The notes below the pieces were generated by a model. The model was given only the letters and a program-made list of their open reading frames with translations. It ran no database searches and was not told where the DNA came from. The translations under genes were made by a program, and so were the position numbers. Of a stretch of 64,000 nt of DNA, positions 9,145-18,657 are shown one piece after another. Position 1 is the stretch's first letter. The number at the start of each line of letters is the position of its first letter. Origin of the DNA: Alteriqipengyuania abyssalis (GTDB taxonomy: Bacteria; Pseudomonadota; Alphaproteobacteria; Sphingomonadales; Sphingomonadaceae); NCBI RefSeq assembly GCF_019857185.1, contig NZ_JAHWXP010000001.1, positions 186,001-250,000 of the forward strand. Reading direction: 5' to 3'.

Positions 9145-9223
9145 ATTCATGCCCGGCATCGCCGTGGTGCTTCTCGACCCATAACGCGATGCCCCAAAGT
9201 TCCTGGTCGCGTGTGAGCGTCAA
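9026..9223 (-). CDS. DUF6961 family small protein
   Basis: 65 aa from TTG 9223 (preceded by GGGGCG); the longer frame to 9391 has an unlike, low-complexity N-terminus and overlaps another gene. The sequence LTRDQELWGIALWVEKHHG...LWQDVANRYEQL fits the short sphingomonad family DUF6961, of unknown function. The TTG start overlaps the TGA of the 43-aa membrane peptide (TTGA), so translation is coupled to it. Confidence 0.65.
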   Translation of the reverse strand: MTLTRDQELWGIALWVEKHHGDAGHEFIVSKIDQLTRTGEEEGAKLWQDVANRYEQLGERTSHSS

Positions 9224-9351
9224 AAGAGCGCCCCGATGCCGAAAACAAGCATGAGAACGATCGGAATACCCAGAAGCCATGCCTCGAGCTTCAGTTTCCA
9301 TTCCGGCTCGCTTTGCGAAAACGGATCGTCGCTGTCGGGCCAGTCGCGCAT
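9220..9351 (-). CDS. 43-aa single-pass membrane peptide
   Basis: A short gene. ATG 9351 overlaps the TGA of the thermonuclease gene (TGATG) and its own stop overlaps the TTG of the DUF6961 gene. The product has an acidic N-terminus (MRDWPDSDDPFSQSEPEW), a charged linker and one hydrophobic helix (AWLLGIPIVLMLVFGIGALF) ending at the C-terminus. The overlap on both sides is the main evidence that it is real. Function unknown; possibly a membrane partner of the neighbouring thermonuclease. Confidence 0.65.
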   Translation of the reverse strand: MRDWPDSDDPFSQSEPEWKLKLEAWLLGIPIVLMLVFGIGALF

Positions 9352-9875
9352 CAGCACCAGGGCTCCCTACGTCCGGACCAGGTTCGCGCAAGGCCTTCTG
9401 CGACTAGCTGGTTGCCGATCGATCGGCCATCGCGCAGCAGGACACGCAGCTTGCGACCGTACTGGTCTTCATCCCTGCTTCCAATCGTCACCGCTTCGAA
9501 GTCGCCTTGGTTGAGCAGGACAACCAGCCGGTCGCGGGCCTTGATGCCAAGTTCGTACTCGTCGTCGCACTTCGGCTGCGAGATTTCCGGTGCGTCGATA
9601 TCCGCGATCCTGATCTTTACGCCCTCGAGCCAGATTGTGTCGCCGTCGACGACGCAGGTGCGTCTGACCATGCCGCAGACCGCAAAGCTGTGCGTGGTTC
9701 GCGCTTCGGCGCTCGCCGACCCAAAGGGCCAATAGATACCAACCAGGCCTCCAAGAATGCCAACGAGCAGACCGCCAGCTACAAGAAGGGCGAGGCTTCT
9801 TCTTCCGGCGCGCTTGCCCGGGTCACGTCCGGTCCGGAACTCGAGGACATTATCGCGGGGTGGTCTTTTGGCCAT
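9351..9875 (-). CDS. thermonuclease (SNase-like) family protein, membrane-anchored
   Basis: 174 aa from ATG 9875 (AAGGTGG just upstream); ATG 9890 would add five residues. A basic N-terminus is followed by one membrane segment (LALLVAGGLLVGILGGLVGIYW). The periplasmic part has the staphylococcal-nuclease-like motifs VVDGDTIWLEGVKIRIADIDAPE and DQYGRKLRVLL. Such exported nucleases are common accessory genes of sphingomonad conjugative elements. First gene of a three-gene coupled operon with the 43-aa peptide and the DUF6961 protein. Confidence 0.85.
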   Translation of the reverse strand: MAKRPPRDNVLEFRTGRDPGKRAGRRSLALLVAGGLLVGILGGLVGIYWPFGSASAEARTTHSFAVCGMVRRTCVVDGDTIWLEGVKIRIADIDAPEISQPKCDDEYELGIKARDRLVVLLNQGDFEAVTIGSRDEDQYGRKLRVLLRDGRSIGNQLVAEGLARTWSGRREPWC

Positions 9876-10012
9876 TCCACCTTCTTTCATTTCCGGACCT
9901 TCACGCCAAGACGACGTGCTCGCTTTTCCGATTATTTTCAGCTATTTTCTCGGCAACGCGAGGGGCGGCCCAGAGGGGAGGGTGCTGGTCTGCTTCCGAA
10001 GGAGAATGAGCA

Positions 10013-10222
10013 ATGAGCGATCCAGACAATACTCCCACCGGCGGAAAGCAGGACTGGGAAGGCTTTCGCGAAGTCGACCGGGCCATCGCCGAGAACCGCC
10101 TTACTTCCTACACCTGGAAAAAGATCTGGGCTGATCCTTGGGAGCGGCGCGGAATTTACCTGTTTGCCGCGTTGTTCCTAGCGTTCGTTGTCTACGTGAT
10201 CATCTATGATGGCTTGATCTGA
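10013..10222 (+). CDS. 69-aa membrane protein next to traG
   Basis: ATG 10013 has a good Shine-Dalgarno (AAGGAG). The product has a soluble ~45-residue N-terminus (WEGFREVDRAIAENRL...WADPWERRG) and one C-terminal membrane helix (IYLFAALFLAFVVYVIIYDG). It converges on traG with a 1-bp gap. I do not recognise a named family. Its place at the end of the tra block suggests a conjugation or entry-exclusion accessory, which is a guess. Confidence 0.65.
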   Translation: MSDPDNTPTGGKQDWEGFREVDRAIAENRLTSYTWKKIWADPWERRGIYLFAALFLAFVVYVIIYDGLI

Positions 10223-10223
10223 G

Positions 10224-12926
10224 CTACCATTCCTTCACGTCATCGGCCGCTTCGGCCGAGGCTCCCTTGGCATCGCGGGTCTTGCCGTCGAGGTGATCTT
10301 TCACGGTCCCGACTCGCCGTTCCCCTTGCTGCTGGACCCGATCGACATCGCGGGCGATGTCCTCGCGATCGCTTGAGGGGGCGCCAAGGCTCCCTGGTAC
10401 CCCGCCAAGCCATACCGATCCCCGCACGCCATCTGCGCCACCCACCGCGGGTCGAGCGACGGGCGCAAAGGGTGGCAGAACCAGGTCGTCCGCGATATCG
10501 GCGTTGAGCTGGTCCGCATAGCTTTCGACGAACCGCGCCTGGAGCTGCTGGCCTCGCGCACTCATCTGGAAGTCGATGTCGTCGAAGCGCACTGGCCCAT
10601 AGTAATCCCGATTGGCGTCGATCTCGGCCATGCCCCATTCGCGATAGGCTTGGCTGAGATTGAGCGTGCCTGCGGCATTGGCACTCTCGAACCAACTTGC
10701 CTGGCTCTCGAGCCGGCTGGCGATCTCCTCGGCGCGGCGCGCTTCGCGGGTATAGCTCTGCGCTTCGGTGATCGACTTGGTGATGCCGCCCGAGCTGCTC
10801 GAAACCAGCGCTTCGGAGCTTGAGCTCGTCTCGCGCAGGAAACCCTCGCGCGTGCTCGACCAGCTGCGACTGTCCGAGATCTGGCGCAGCGCGCCCGTTA
10901 TGCGCGAGCGGTCCTCGGAGGCGATGCCGATATCGCTATCGGTCCAGCTCTGGTTACGACCGCCGCCGAGCCCTAGTGTTCCCTTGGTTCCCTTTCGCTC
11001 TACCTTTCCTTCGATCCCTGCGTTTCCGTTCAGGAACCACGACACAGTGATGTCGTCGGCGGCACGGCGCGACAGCCCGAATTGCTGCTGGAGTGTCTTC
11101 GATGCGTTGTCGACTTCGCTGAAGGCGCTGCCGATGCTGTCGCTGGTCGAGGTCCCACTGACGCTCTCGTTCGAGCGCGAGCGGGTGTAGGCATCGTGCA
11201 ATTCGCTGAACCGGGTGACCGCCGAGCTGGTTGACTGCTGGGCAAGGTTGGAAAAGGTCTCGCTTTGCCCTCGGCTCTGGCTCGCCATGGTCGCGAGCCT
11301 GCTCGAGAAATCCTGCCCGAGCGTCGGCGTGAACGGGTAACTCGAGGTCGGCACCGTCGCGAACTCGGCTTGCGGAAAGTTCGTCGTCTGCGTACCATTG
11401 TCGGCAAACCCGCGTGATTGCGCTGCGCCATAGGCGATGTTTGGCGCGAGGCTCGCCTGGGCGAACTGGCGCGAGAACACGTTCGAGTTCTCGAAACTGG
11501 TGTTGCCGAACGAGAGATTGCCCGTGCTCGCCTCGCGTGCGGCTTCCTCGGCCGCGTTCTGGCTCGGGTTGAGGTAGCTTGTCGCCTGTCCAGAGATCGC
11601 CATCGCCCCGCGCGCGACCCCGCCTGCAAGGAAGGGAATAGAAGCGACGAGATAACCGGCCAGGATACCGATATCGTTGTTGACGTCGGTCATCCCGGAA
11701 AAGGTTGCAAGCGTGAGGCCGCTCGCACCGCCGGCTGCCGCAACATCGCCCGCGCCTTTTAGCATCAGGATCATGTGGAGGATGACGAAGAGTGGCCCCC
11801 ACGCCGCAAGGTAGAAGAAGCCGGTGACATAGCCGCGCAGCGCGATCGGGCCGGTCCGCGGCATCAGGAATAGCGGGAAGAGCACCGGGAAGAGCGCGTA
11901 GAAGACCACCATCAGCACGACATTGAGGATCGGCACCCATTTCATCGCATTGTGCGCGATCGAGGAATAGGTCCGCTCGGTCTGGATATCGGCGCGGGTC
12001 TGGGCGAACACATCGACGCTCGACGCGCCGCTCGCTCCGGCAAAGCCGTGCATTGCCTGGTTCATCGCGTTGATGGTCAAGACCTGGCGAAAAATGCTGC
12101 TCGCGTCCTTCGAGACCCCGGTAAGATATTGGTAAGCCACCGGCAGATCGGCGATGAGCTTGGCCTTGGCAAGCGCTTCGGTTTGCTTAGGGTAGAGCTG
12201 GCGGCCGGCAACGAGCGTCATTTCGTCGATCATGCCCGCCCACTGGTTCGAGAGCGCGGTGTAGGCCTCGCGGCAGGTGACGATCGAGGCGGAAACGCTG
12301 TCATCGGCTTCGCGGGTGAGGAACTTCTGCGCGCGCGCCGCGCTCCCGGGCGCAATGGTCGCCCAGATGTCATTGCTCTCGGAAAGTTCCTTCATCGAGT
12401 AGCGACCGAGCAGCAGATCGTAGAAAACGCATTGGCGAACGTGTTCGTCGAAATTGGCGGCAAACTCGGGATCGGCGATGCGCAGCGAGCGTGTCGCTTC
12501 GAGCAGGCGCGCGCCATAGATCATCCCGTTCTTCGAATAGTTGAGATCGTCGGGAAGCCCGAACACGGTCTCGGCCGAACGCGTCAGATAGTCGCCCGCC
12601 TGGCTGGTGAAGCTCGCCATCAGCGCGAGCCCGAGTGGTACATTTGCGACGGTTGCCGGAGCAAGGCTCGGATTGACGCGGTCGGTTACCTGGACGTCCA
12701 TCCGCGGCACCATCAGGCACATGTAGATGAGCGTCGCGCCAAGGAACCAGTTGAGCCAGGCGCGCCAGTCCTGGTTGAACGCCACCACGATGACCGCGAG
12801 CGCGAACCCCATCACCAGCGCGACCTGGATCAGGCTCTTGTAGCCACCTGCACCGGTCCATGCGGCGACGGCGTTGAGGACATTGACGATGTACTCGCCG
12901 CCGCCAGTTGTGAAGATCTCGACCAT
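10224..12926 (-). CDS. traG: conjugal transfer mating-pair stabilisation protein TraG
   Basis: 900 aa, close to the F-plasmid family length. The N-terminal ~450 residues carry several membrane segments (AVIVVAFNQDWRAWLNWFLGATLIYMCL; WVPILNVVLMVVFYALFPVLFPLFL; AWGPLFVILHMILML). The C-terminal half is Ser/Gln/Asn-rich and soluble, predicted periplasmic. In F-type systems TraG acts in pilus assembly (N-terminal part) and mating-pair stabilisation (C-terminal part). Last gene of the tra operon, 9 bp after traH. Confidence 0.9.
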   Translation of the reverse strand: MVEIFTTGGGEYIVNVLNAVAAWTGAGGYKSLIQVALVMGFALAVIVVAFNQDWRAWLNWFLGATLIYMCLMVPRMDVQVTDRVNPSLAPATVANVPLGLALMASFTSQAGDYLTRSAETVFGLPDDLNYSKNGMIYGARLLEATRSLRIADPEFAANFDEHVRQCVFYDLLLGRYSMKELSESNDIWATIAPGSAARAQKFLTREADDSVSASIVTCREAYTALSNQWAGMIDEMTLVAGRQLYPKQTEALAKAKLIADLPVAYQYLTGVSKDASSIFRQVLTINAMNQAMHGFAGASGASSVDVFAQTRADIQTERTYSSIAHNAMKWVPILNVVLMVVFYALFPVLFPLFLMPRTGPIALRGYVTGFFYLAAWGPLFVILHMILMLKGAGDVAAAGGASGLTLATFSGMTDVNNDIGILAGYLVASIPFLAGGVARGAMAISGQATSYLNPSQNAAEEAAREASTGNLSFGNTSFENSNVFSRQFAQASLAPNIAYGAAQSRGFADNGTQTTNFPQAEFATVPTSSYPFTPTLGQDFSSRLATMASQSRGQSETFSNLAQQSTSSAVTRFSELHDAYTRSRSNESVSGTSTSDSIGSAFSEVDNASKTLQQQFGLSRRAADDITVSWFLNGNAGIEGKVERKGTKGTLGLGGGRNQSWTDSDIGIASEDRSRITGALRQISDSRSWSSTREGFLRETSSSSEALVSSSSGGITKSITEAQSYTREARRAEEIASRLESQASWFESANAAGTLNLSQAYREWGMAEIDANRDYYGPVRFDDIDFQMSARGQQLQARFVESYADQLNADIADDLVLPPFAPVARPAVGGADGVRGSVWLGGVPGSLGAPSSDREDIARDVDRVQQQGERRVGTVKDHLDGKTRDAKGASAEAADDVKEW

Positions 12927-12935
12927 GTGCGCGCC

Positions 12936-14372
12936 TCAGGGGACGATCGAGCGCGACTGGAGTCCGCGCGACCAGTCGAGCGCGGCGGACATCGAGGGCG
13001 ACATCGAAGCGGCGAGCGCGTTCTCGATCATCGCGGTCTTCTCGATGATCTGCATGATCGCCGAGACCTTGGCCTGTCCGGTCGCCTGCCGCTGGACGAG
13101 GCCAGAGCGCACCTCGGCGACCTGGCCGCGCCAGATTGCGAGCTTGGCTTCGTCGGCGGCGATGAAGCTCGCCATAGAGCGCCCGGCTTCGGACACGATC
13201 CGGTCGAGAATCGCATAGAGGAGATCGATGCTGGCGATCTCGGCGAGCGTGTCGCGGTCGTCGGTGGGCATACCGCGACCGTAGGCGGCCTGGACCGTGA
13301 GGATCTTGTACAAGGGGACCGAGGCAACCTGCAGCAGCTCCTTCTCCGCATTGCCGATCGCGGTATCGGCCCGGATTGCATCGACCATATTGCCGATGAG
13401 GAGCGCGACGCGGGGGCGGATCGCCTTGGCGTTGGAAAGGCTCATCTGCTCGAATGTCGGATTGAGGCAGAGATCGGTCTCGTCGCAGCGGAACACGCGC
13501 ACGGTCTGGCCCTGTGTCCCGTCGAGTAGCGCGCTCACCAGCGTCGACGAGGCATCGCCTGCAAACGGCACAAACTTGCCTGCTTCATCGTCTTTTGGCG
13601 GAACGTAGATCACCGTGCCGATCAGCGTCATGGCGTATTCGACAAGCTCGCGGTCGAATGTCCCGCCGGGATTGAAGAAGGCGCTCTTCTTGAGGACATG
13701 CCAAGTGTAATTGCGTGGCACACCGGGATTGACGTCGGCATAGTCGGCGCCGGCACCTTCATTGGTCGAGGCGCGCTGGCCGCGTGTGCCGCAGCCGTGC
13801 TTCGCCGCAGCATAGTCGGTGAAGATGCCCTCGGAATTGCCGATCGCTTCGCAGATCGCCTTGTCGGCGAGATCACCCTTGGGCCACAGGCCGCCGACCA
13901 GCCCCTGCGCCATTTCGCAGGAGTTGATCGAGAGGTTGTTCATGAGTTGCGCCTTTTGGCTGAACTCCTGCATGATCTTGTTGCATTCGGGGCAAACGGT
14001 GTCGATCGCGAGGCTGAAGGCGAATCCGACCGCGTTGTTGGCGACGGCCTTCAGGAGCGCGACCATCTCGCTTGCATTGATGAAGGAAAAGGACCCGGCG
14101 AAGATGTCGATGCCGCCGCACCCCGCGCGGGCGCGCGGCAGCTGGAGGTTGGCGATGTTGGTCGTCTTCTGCGGGAAGCGTGTCCAGACATTGCCGAGGC
14201 TGTAATAGCCCGCCGATTGGCCTTCGAAAGCGGTCGGGCCGGTGACGTTTGCCGCCGCGCCCATGTCGTCCATGAACCGGTCCATGCTGTCGCCGACGTT
14301 GGCGGCAACCGGTGATGCGACCGTGCTGGCAGCGGCGAGGGTCAGCGCTGCATTTCGAATGCTAGTAATCAT
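12936..14372 (-). CDS. traH: conjugative pilus assembly protein TraH
   Basis: 478 aa from ATG 14372; the longer frame to 14444 overlaps traF further and lacks a signal-like start. A signal peptide (ITSIRNAALTLAAASTVASPVAA) precedes the mature part, which has TraH-type segments such as GCGGIDIFAGSFSFINASEMV and a CPEC pair. F-type TraH is a periplasmic/outer-membrane-associated assembly factor working with TraF and TraW. The start overlaps traF by 11 bp. Confidence 0.9.
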   Translation of the reverse strand: MITSIRNAALTLAAASTVASPVAANVGDSMDRFMDDMGAAANVTGPTAFEGQSAGYYSLGNVWTRFPQKTTNIANLQLPRARAGCGGIDIFAGSFSFINASEMVALLKAVANNAVGFAFSLAIDTVCPECNKIMQEFSQKAQLMNNLSINSCEMAQGLVGGLWPKGDLADKAICEAIGNSEGIFTDYAAAKHGCGTRGQRASTNEGAGADYADVNPGVPRNYTWHVLKKSAFFNPGGTFDRELVEYAMTLIGTVIYVPPKDDEAGKFVPFAGDASSTLVSALLDGTQGQTVRVFRCDETDLCLNPTFEQMSLSNAKAIRPRVALLIGNMVDAIRADTAIGNAEKELLQVASVPLYKILTVQAAYGRGMPTDDRDTLAEIASIDLLYAILDRIVSEAGRSMASFIAADEAKLAIWRGQVAEVRSGLVQRQATGQAKVSAIMQIIEKTAMIENALAASMSPSMSAALDWSRGLQSRSIVP

Positions 14373-15174
14373 GTCCGGCTTCCTTCGAGGTGAGGAGGTA
14401 GATGCGCTCCTGGAGCTCGTCGGCCGAAAGCACGCCGTAGCCAATCGGGATCGGCCGTTTGGTCACGCTGTCCCACAGCACGAGTGCGGGGGTGGCCTTG
14501 CCTTCAAGGCCAAGCCTGGCGCGCTGGTTGGTCTCGACCTTGTAGTCAGGGAAATGGCGCGAGGGCCCGCCGTCGGTCGAAATGGCGCGCACGGTAATCC
14601 GCCAGCGGTCGGCGACGCTTTTGACGATCGGGCTCATCACTTCGCAGGGTGCGCAAGTCGAGCTGTAGAAATAGAACAGGCCGTAGCGCTGCGAGAGCCT
14701 TGCCATGACGCTATCGCGCTCGGCGCTGCGGGCATCCTGCCATTGCTTCTTGGCGAGCGCGCCGACGGGACGTTCAAGCGTGTAATCGAGTTCGGGGTCC
14801 TGCCAGATCGCGCGCTGCCAGACATCGGAGAAGAGCGAGGCGCGGTCGAGCTGCGCGCGCTGGAAGCGGATATAGGCCGCGACATTCGCTTCGGTGGGAT
14901 AGAGGATCGCGCGCGCCTTCAATTCGCGTAGCTCGGACGTGATCGCATCGAGTTCCTGCGTCGCCGCGACCGGCTCGATTTCGGGCGATTGCGGTTCCTC
15001 TGCGGGCACAGGTTTGACGCAGTAGAACCAGTAGCCGAGCCTGCGCTCTTCGCAGTAGAGCGCGTCTGCAGCGGTGGTCGATGCAGTTTCCTGTCGCTCC
15101 TGGGCCTGGGCCAAGGTGGTGGGGAGAGCGGCGAGGCCGAGCGCAAGCGCCGTGAGGTGATAGAGATGGGTCAT
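14362..15174 (-). CDS. traF: conjugal transfer protein TraF (thioredoxin-like)
   Basis: 270 aa from ATG 15174; the longer frame to 15864 is an overlap artefact with traN. A signal peptide (MTHLYHLTALALGLAALPTTLAQAQ) is followed by a TraF domain and a thioredoxin fold with a CAPC motif (FYFYSSTCAPCEVMSPIV). The intact CxxC suggests a real disulfide role; as I recall, F-plasmid TraF lacks the active pair. Its likely clients are the Cys-rich TraN and TraU encoded nearby. Confidence 0.88.
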   Translation of the reverse strand: MTHLYHLTALALGLAALPTTLAQAQERQETASTTAADALYCEERRLGYWFYCVKPVPAEEPQSPEIEPVAATQELDAITSELRELKARAILYPTEANVAAYIRFQRAQLDRASLFSDVWQRAIWQDPELDYTLERPVGALAKKQWQDARSAERDSVMARLSQRYGLFYFYSSTCAPCEVMSPIVKSVADRWRITVRAISTDGGPSRHFPDYKVETNQRARLGLEGKATPALVLWDSVTKRPIPIGYGVLSADELQERIYLLTSKEAGHDY

Positions 15175-16895
15175 TGGCCGCCCCTTGCGTAATAGTCGTC
15201 GATCTTCTGCTGGATGAGGATGGAGGTCTCGAGCTCGTCGGGCAGCCGCGCGGCATCGGTGAACTCGGCATAGACCTCGCTGAAATCCATACGGCTGAGG
15301 TCGAGCCTGGCGAATTCGTCGAGGGTGAACCCCTCGCACTGTTCCTCCTTGGGCTTGTCCCACGGCTTTGGGAGCTGCTTGCGGCCCTGTTCCTGGAGGA
15401 TGCGGGAGAGTTTGCTCTCGAAGCAGCAATAGACCTTCTTCTTGGTCAGGCAGACGCCGAGGAACTTGTCCGAGCAGTAGGTCCCGACATAGGCGCACAG
15501 CCCCTGCGCATCGCGCTGGTGGAGCAGCACTTCCTCGCGGTCGCAGCCAAGCGCGACCAGCAGGCTGATGCCCGGAATAAGCGGGAAACCCTTGCCCTTG
15601 CAGCAATTGAGCACGCCGAAGACCTTGGACGAGCAGGTGTTGCGCGTGCCGCGGAACAGCGTCAGCGTATTCGGATCGAACTGGCCGCGCGCCTCGTCCA
15701 TCGCATGTAGCGCCACCGCAGCATCTTTGAACTCGTCGTTTGCGGTGCGCTCGATCGTCTCGCAGCTGCCATCGATGCAATAGACATCGCCGTCGCAAAC
15801 ATACTGAGTGTTGCTGTCTGTCGCTGGCAGCGGGCATTCGTAGATGCGCTCCCAGGTCTCGCAAGGCGTCTCATCGGTGAGGCATTCCTCGCGCAGGAAC
15901 CGGCAGGTGCCCTGGCTCTCGATGTCCGAGCAGTCGGTCGCCGCCTCGCGCGCGGTGCAGGTGTAGCTGCGCTGCCATTCCCAGCATGGACGGGTGACTG
16001 AGACACCGTTCACGATACGGGTCTGCGGATCGGCGTCGGTGCAGATCTCCGTATCGAGCGTGCAATCTCCATTGTCGCCAAAGCCCGTGCACTGGCTCTC
16101 GTCGGGCGTTGTCGTGACCGTCGTCGCAGTGGTGACCATGTAGGGTGTTTGCCCTGACACTTGCTCGTCGCAGGTGAGTTCGGTGATCGGGTCGCCCGGC
16201 TCGGAACACCACGGCCGGCCACCCGAGGAACTCCACTGCAGGCAGGTATCGCGCCGTCCCGTCACGCGGCAGAAATAGCCGTCGAACCCGGCGCATTCGG
16301 GCTCGCCCGAGCCGTTGAAATCGCCGAAGCGGTTGCAGAGGTAATGATACTGCGGACGCTGGCTCACCGTCGTAACCAGCGGTACCGCGCACTGTCCCGC
16401 CGACTGGTCGATCCTTGTGCCGGTGTTGCAGGTCGCGGTGTAGGTCCCGGCCGAGCTCGAACCAGGAGGCAGCGGGACACAGGTGCCCTGGCCCCCCGAG
16501 ATCGCCATGCCGCTGGTGTAGTCGAGCGGAGCCTCGTTGATCGCCAGGCTGCGCGCGATGACATCCTCGATCTCGCCCGGATCGAACCGCGCGCGATTGG
16601 CCACACTGTCGCGCATCGCGCGGTACCCCTGGTGGCCGCTCGCCGCTGCTGCCGCATTGCTCTCGATCCGGTCCGGATCCTGGGCGAGGGTCTCGAGCCC
16701 CCGGACCGCGTTGCGATCGTAGTTGGGGAGGCTGGAAGCGTTCGGCTGTTGCTGCGCTGCCTGCTGGGCTTCGCCGCGCAGGCTCTCGGCAAAGGCCTTG
16801 CCGTCGGCCTTCGCGTCCTGCTGCTGGGCTGCCGCACTCACGCTGAGGAGGAGCGCGGCGAAAGCGGTCACGGCGAGCTTGACCGGGTGTCTCAT
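15171..16895 (-). CDS. traN: mating-pair stabilisation outer-membrane protein TraN
   Basis: 574 aa from ATG 16895, with signal peptide (MRHPVKLAVTAFAALLLSVSAAAQ). The mature protein is very rich in cysteines through its middle and C-terminal parts (for example CNRFGDFNGSGEPECAGFDGYFC and the CCKGKGFPL region), the hallmark of TraN, the recipient-contact adhesin. The many disulfides explain why DsbC-like and TraF thioredoxin genes sit in the same operon. Overlaps traF by 4 bp and trbC by 4 bp. Confidence 0.9.
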   Translation of the reverse strand: MRHPVKLAVTAFAALLLSVSAAAQQQDAKADGKAFAESLRGEAQQAAQQQPNASSLPNYDRNAVRGLETLAQDPDRIESNAAAAASGHQGYRAMRDSVANRARFDPGEIEDVIARSLAINEAPLDYTSGMAISGGQGTCVPLPPGSSSAGTYTATCNTGTRIDQSAGQCAVPLVTTVSQRPQYHYLCNRFGDFNGSGEPECAGFDGYFCRVTGRRDTCLQWSSSGGRPWCSEPGDPITELTCDEQVSGQTPYMVTTATTVTTTPDESQCTGFGDNGDCTLDTEICTDADPQTRIVNGVSVTRPCWEWQRSYTCTAREAATDCSDIESQGTCRFLREECLTDETPCETWERIYECPLPATDSNTQYVCDGDVYCIDGSCETIERTANDEFKDAAVALHAMDEARGQFDPNTLTLFRGTRNTCSSKVFGVLNCCKGKGFPLIPGISLLVALGCDREEVLLHQRDAQGLCAYVGTYCSDKFLGVCLTKKKVYCCFESKLSRILQEQGRKQLPKPWDKPKEEQCEGFTLDEFARLDLSRMDFSEVYAEFTDAARLPDELETSILIQQKIDDYYARGGQ

Positions 16896-17647
16896 GGGCG
16901 CTGCTCCCTCAGGCGGGCGAGGTGGAGGCGGGCAAGCTGCGCGCCCGGGCCGCCGCCAGTGGCAAAGGTCTCGAGCGCGTCCTCGACGCTGACATTGCCA
17001 GCGAGCCGGTCGTGCGGCGGTAAAGTGTCGCTGCAATCAAACCCGTCGCAGGGGCTGAAATCGCTCGCGACCATCACGAAGCTTGGTGCGACGGCGATAT
17101 CGAAGGCACGGAAGAGACGCGGATCGATGCCAAGCGCGCCGGCTTCGCTGCCATCGCGCCAGATCGCCGCGAGCCGCTTCTTGAAGGCGGCGCTGTCGCC
17201 TTGCGGAAATCCGCGCAGCACGGTGACTCCGCCGGCGCGGGTGACGTCGCGGACCAGCGCCTTCAAGGACGGCTCGGGCATCGACAGCGACGCAAAGGCG
17301 ATGAAGCGCGGGGCCTCGCCAATGGCTGCGACTTCCGCATCAGCCTTGGCGCGGATCATGCCATCGAGATCGAGCGGACCGGCGCCGGCACTCGCCTGTG
17401 CTTCCTTCGCATAGGCGGCGCGGTTGTCGAGCGCCGCCTGCTGCGTTGTGCGTGCGTCCTCGGCCAGCGCGTCGGCCCTGGTCCTGACCGAGGTCGCGAG
17501 TGCTTCGGCATCCTGGGCATGCTCGCTCGCGCGCGCCCGAACTTCGGCGAGATCGAGATCGGGAGGAGCATCCTGCGCCGACGCGGCAGCGAAGGCAGCG
17601 GCGGTCGCCAGGCTGATGAGGACGAGGAGAGGGAAGGCGTTTCTCAT
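16892..17647 (-). CDS. trbC: type-F pilin assembly protein TrbC
   Basis: 251 aa from ATG 17647. Signal peptide (MRNAFPLLVLISLATAAAFAAASAQ), an Ala/Glu-rich coiled segment, then the TrbC domain (FIAFASLSMPEPSLKALVRDVTRAGGVTVLRGFPQG...DPRLFRAFDIAVAPSFV), a thioredoxin-like fold without CxxC. TrbC acts with TraW in pilus assembly. The longer frame to 18001 lies antiphase to traU and is not coding. Confidence 0.88.
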   Translation of the reverse strand: MRNAFPLLVLISLATAAAFAAASAQDAPPDLDLAEVRARASEHAQDAEALATSVRTRADALAEDARTTQQAALDNRAAYAKEAQASAGAGPLDLDGMIRAKADAEVAAIGEAPRFIAFASLSMPEPSLKALVRDVTRAGGVTVLRGFPQGDSAAFKKRLAAIWRDGSEAGALGIDPRLFRAFDIAVAPSFVMVASDFSPCDGFDCSDTLPPHDRLAGNVSVEDALETFATGGGPGAQLARLHLARLREQRP

Positions 17648-18657
17648 AGCGCGCAGCAATTCCTCTTGCGCCAGACGAGGTATCCCATGTCTTCGCCGAT
17701 GGCGGGGATGACCTGTCCGGGGGACTGGAAGGTGGTCGAGGCACCGACGGGCGGGCAGGCGTAGCGGCCCTTGGTCGCTGGATTGGGGTTGGTGGCCTGG
17801 AAGCGGTATTGCTGCTTCCTCATCACCGGCATGAGGTATTTGCCGCACAGGCCCTTGGAGCCCATCGTGCCCCACGAGACCAGTTCGCGGTGGAGCTTGT
17901 AGGCGAAGCGCGAGAGCACGAGCCGCGAGGCCTGGACGTGGCCTATGCTGGCCGAGACATTGCCGTTCATCGGGTACATCGAGCCTTGGCAGCCCGCGCA
18001 CCAGAACATCTCGTCGAGCGGCAGGTTAGCGGTCGATGCAGCGCAATCCGCCGCGCAGGCAGCAAGCGCCAGCGGGTTGGCGAAGAGCACGGCCTCGGGG
18101 TTGATGGTCGCGGTGAGTTCGCTGTCCTGCCACAGCGGATCGATCTCGGAGATATAGAGGATGTCGATCGATCCCGGCTCGAGGCACAGGAAATCGGCGA
18201 CGATTTCCATCCAGTAGATCAGCGGATAGGCGTACCAGTGGACGTGCCAGCTCGAGTAGTACTGGCTGGCGCCGCCCACCGCCGAGGGACCCGAGATCGA
18301 GCGGAACCCGATATCGAAGCCGGGATCGAGCTTCATTCCGCCGAGGTTGACAAAGCACCATGGCTTCATGCTGACATCGGCGAGCCGCACCGGCTCCCAG
18401 AACCCCATCGCGATGCCGGGCCGAAGACCGCACAGGCACAGCGGGAAATCGGGGTTGTCGGGATCGGGACGATTGCTCGGCCAGATGTCGAGCCCGCCGA
18501 CCGAGATCGGGAACAGGCACGACCAGCAGATGTCGGTGATCGGATTGACGAACTGCCCGGTGCATTTGCCCGGCCCGGCATCGGCTGAGGCGGGTGAGGC
18601 AAGAGCGAGCGACAATGCCGCTGTAACGAGGATCAGGGAAGCGCGGATGCTGCTCAT
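17644..18657 (-). CDS. traU: conjugal transfer protein TraU
   Basis: 337 aa. Signal peptide (ASLILVTAALSLALASPASA), then the conserved TraU features: C-rich N-terminus (KCTGQFVNPITDICWSCLFPISVGG), FCLEPGSIDILYISEIDPLW and a C-terminal NCC. TraU is a periplasmic protein needed for DNA transfer more than for pilus formation in F. Overlaps trbC and traW by 4 bp each. Confidence 0.92.
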   Translation of the reverse strand: MSSIRASLILVTAALSLALASPASADAGPGKCTGQFVNPITDICWSCLFPISVGGLDIWPSNRPDPDNPDFPLCLCGLRPGIAMGFWEPVRLADVSMKPWCFVNLGGMKLDPGFDIGFRSISGPSAVGGASQYYSSWHVHWYAYPLIYWMEIVADFLCLEPGSIDILYISEIDPLWQDSELTATINPEAVLFANPLALAACAADCAASTANLPLDEMFWCAGCQGSMYPMNGNVSASIGHVQASRLVLSRFAYKLHRELVSWGTMGSKGLCGKYLMPVMRKQQYRFQATNPNPATKGRYACPPVGASTTFQSPGQVIPAIGEDMGYLVWRKRNCCAL

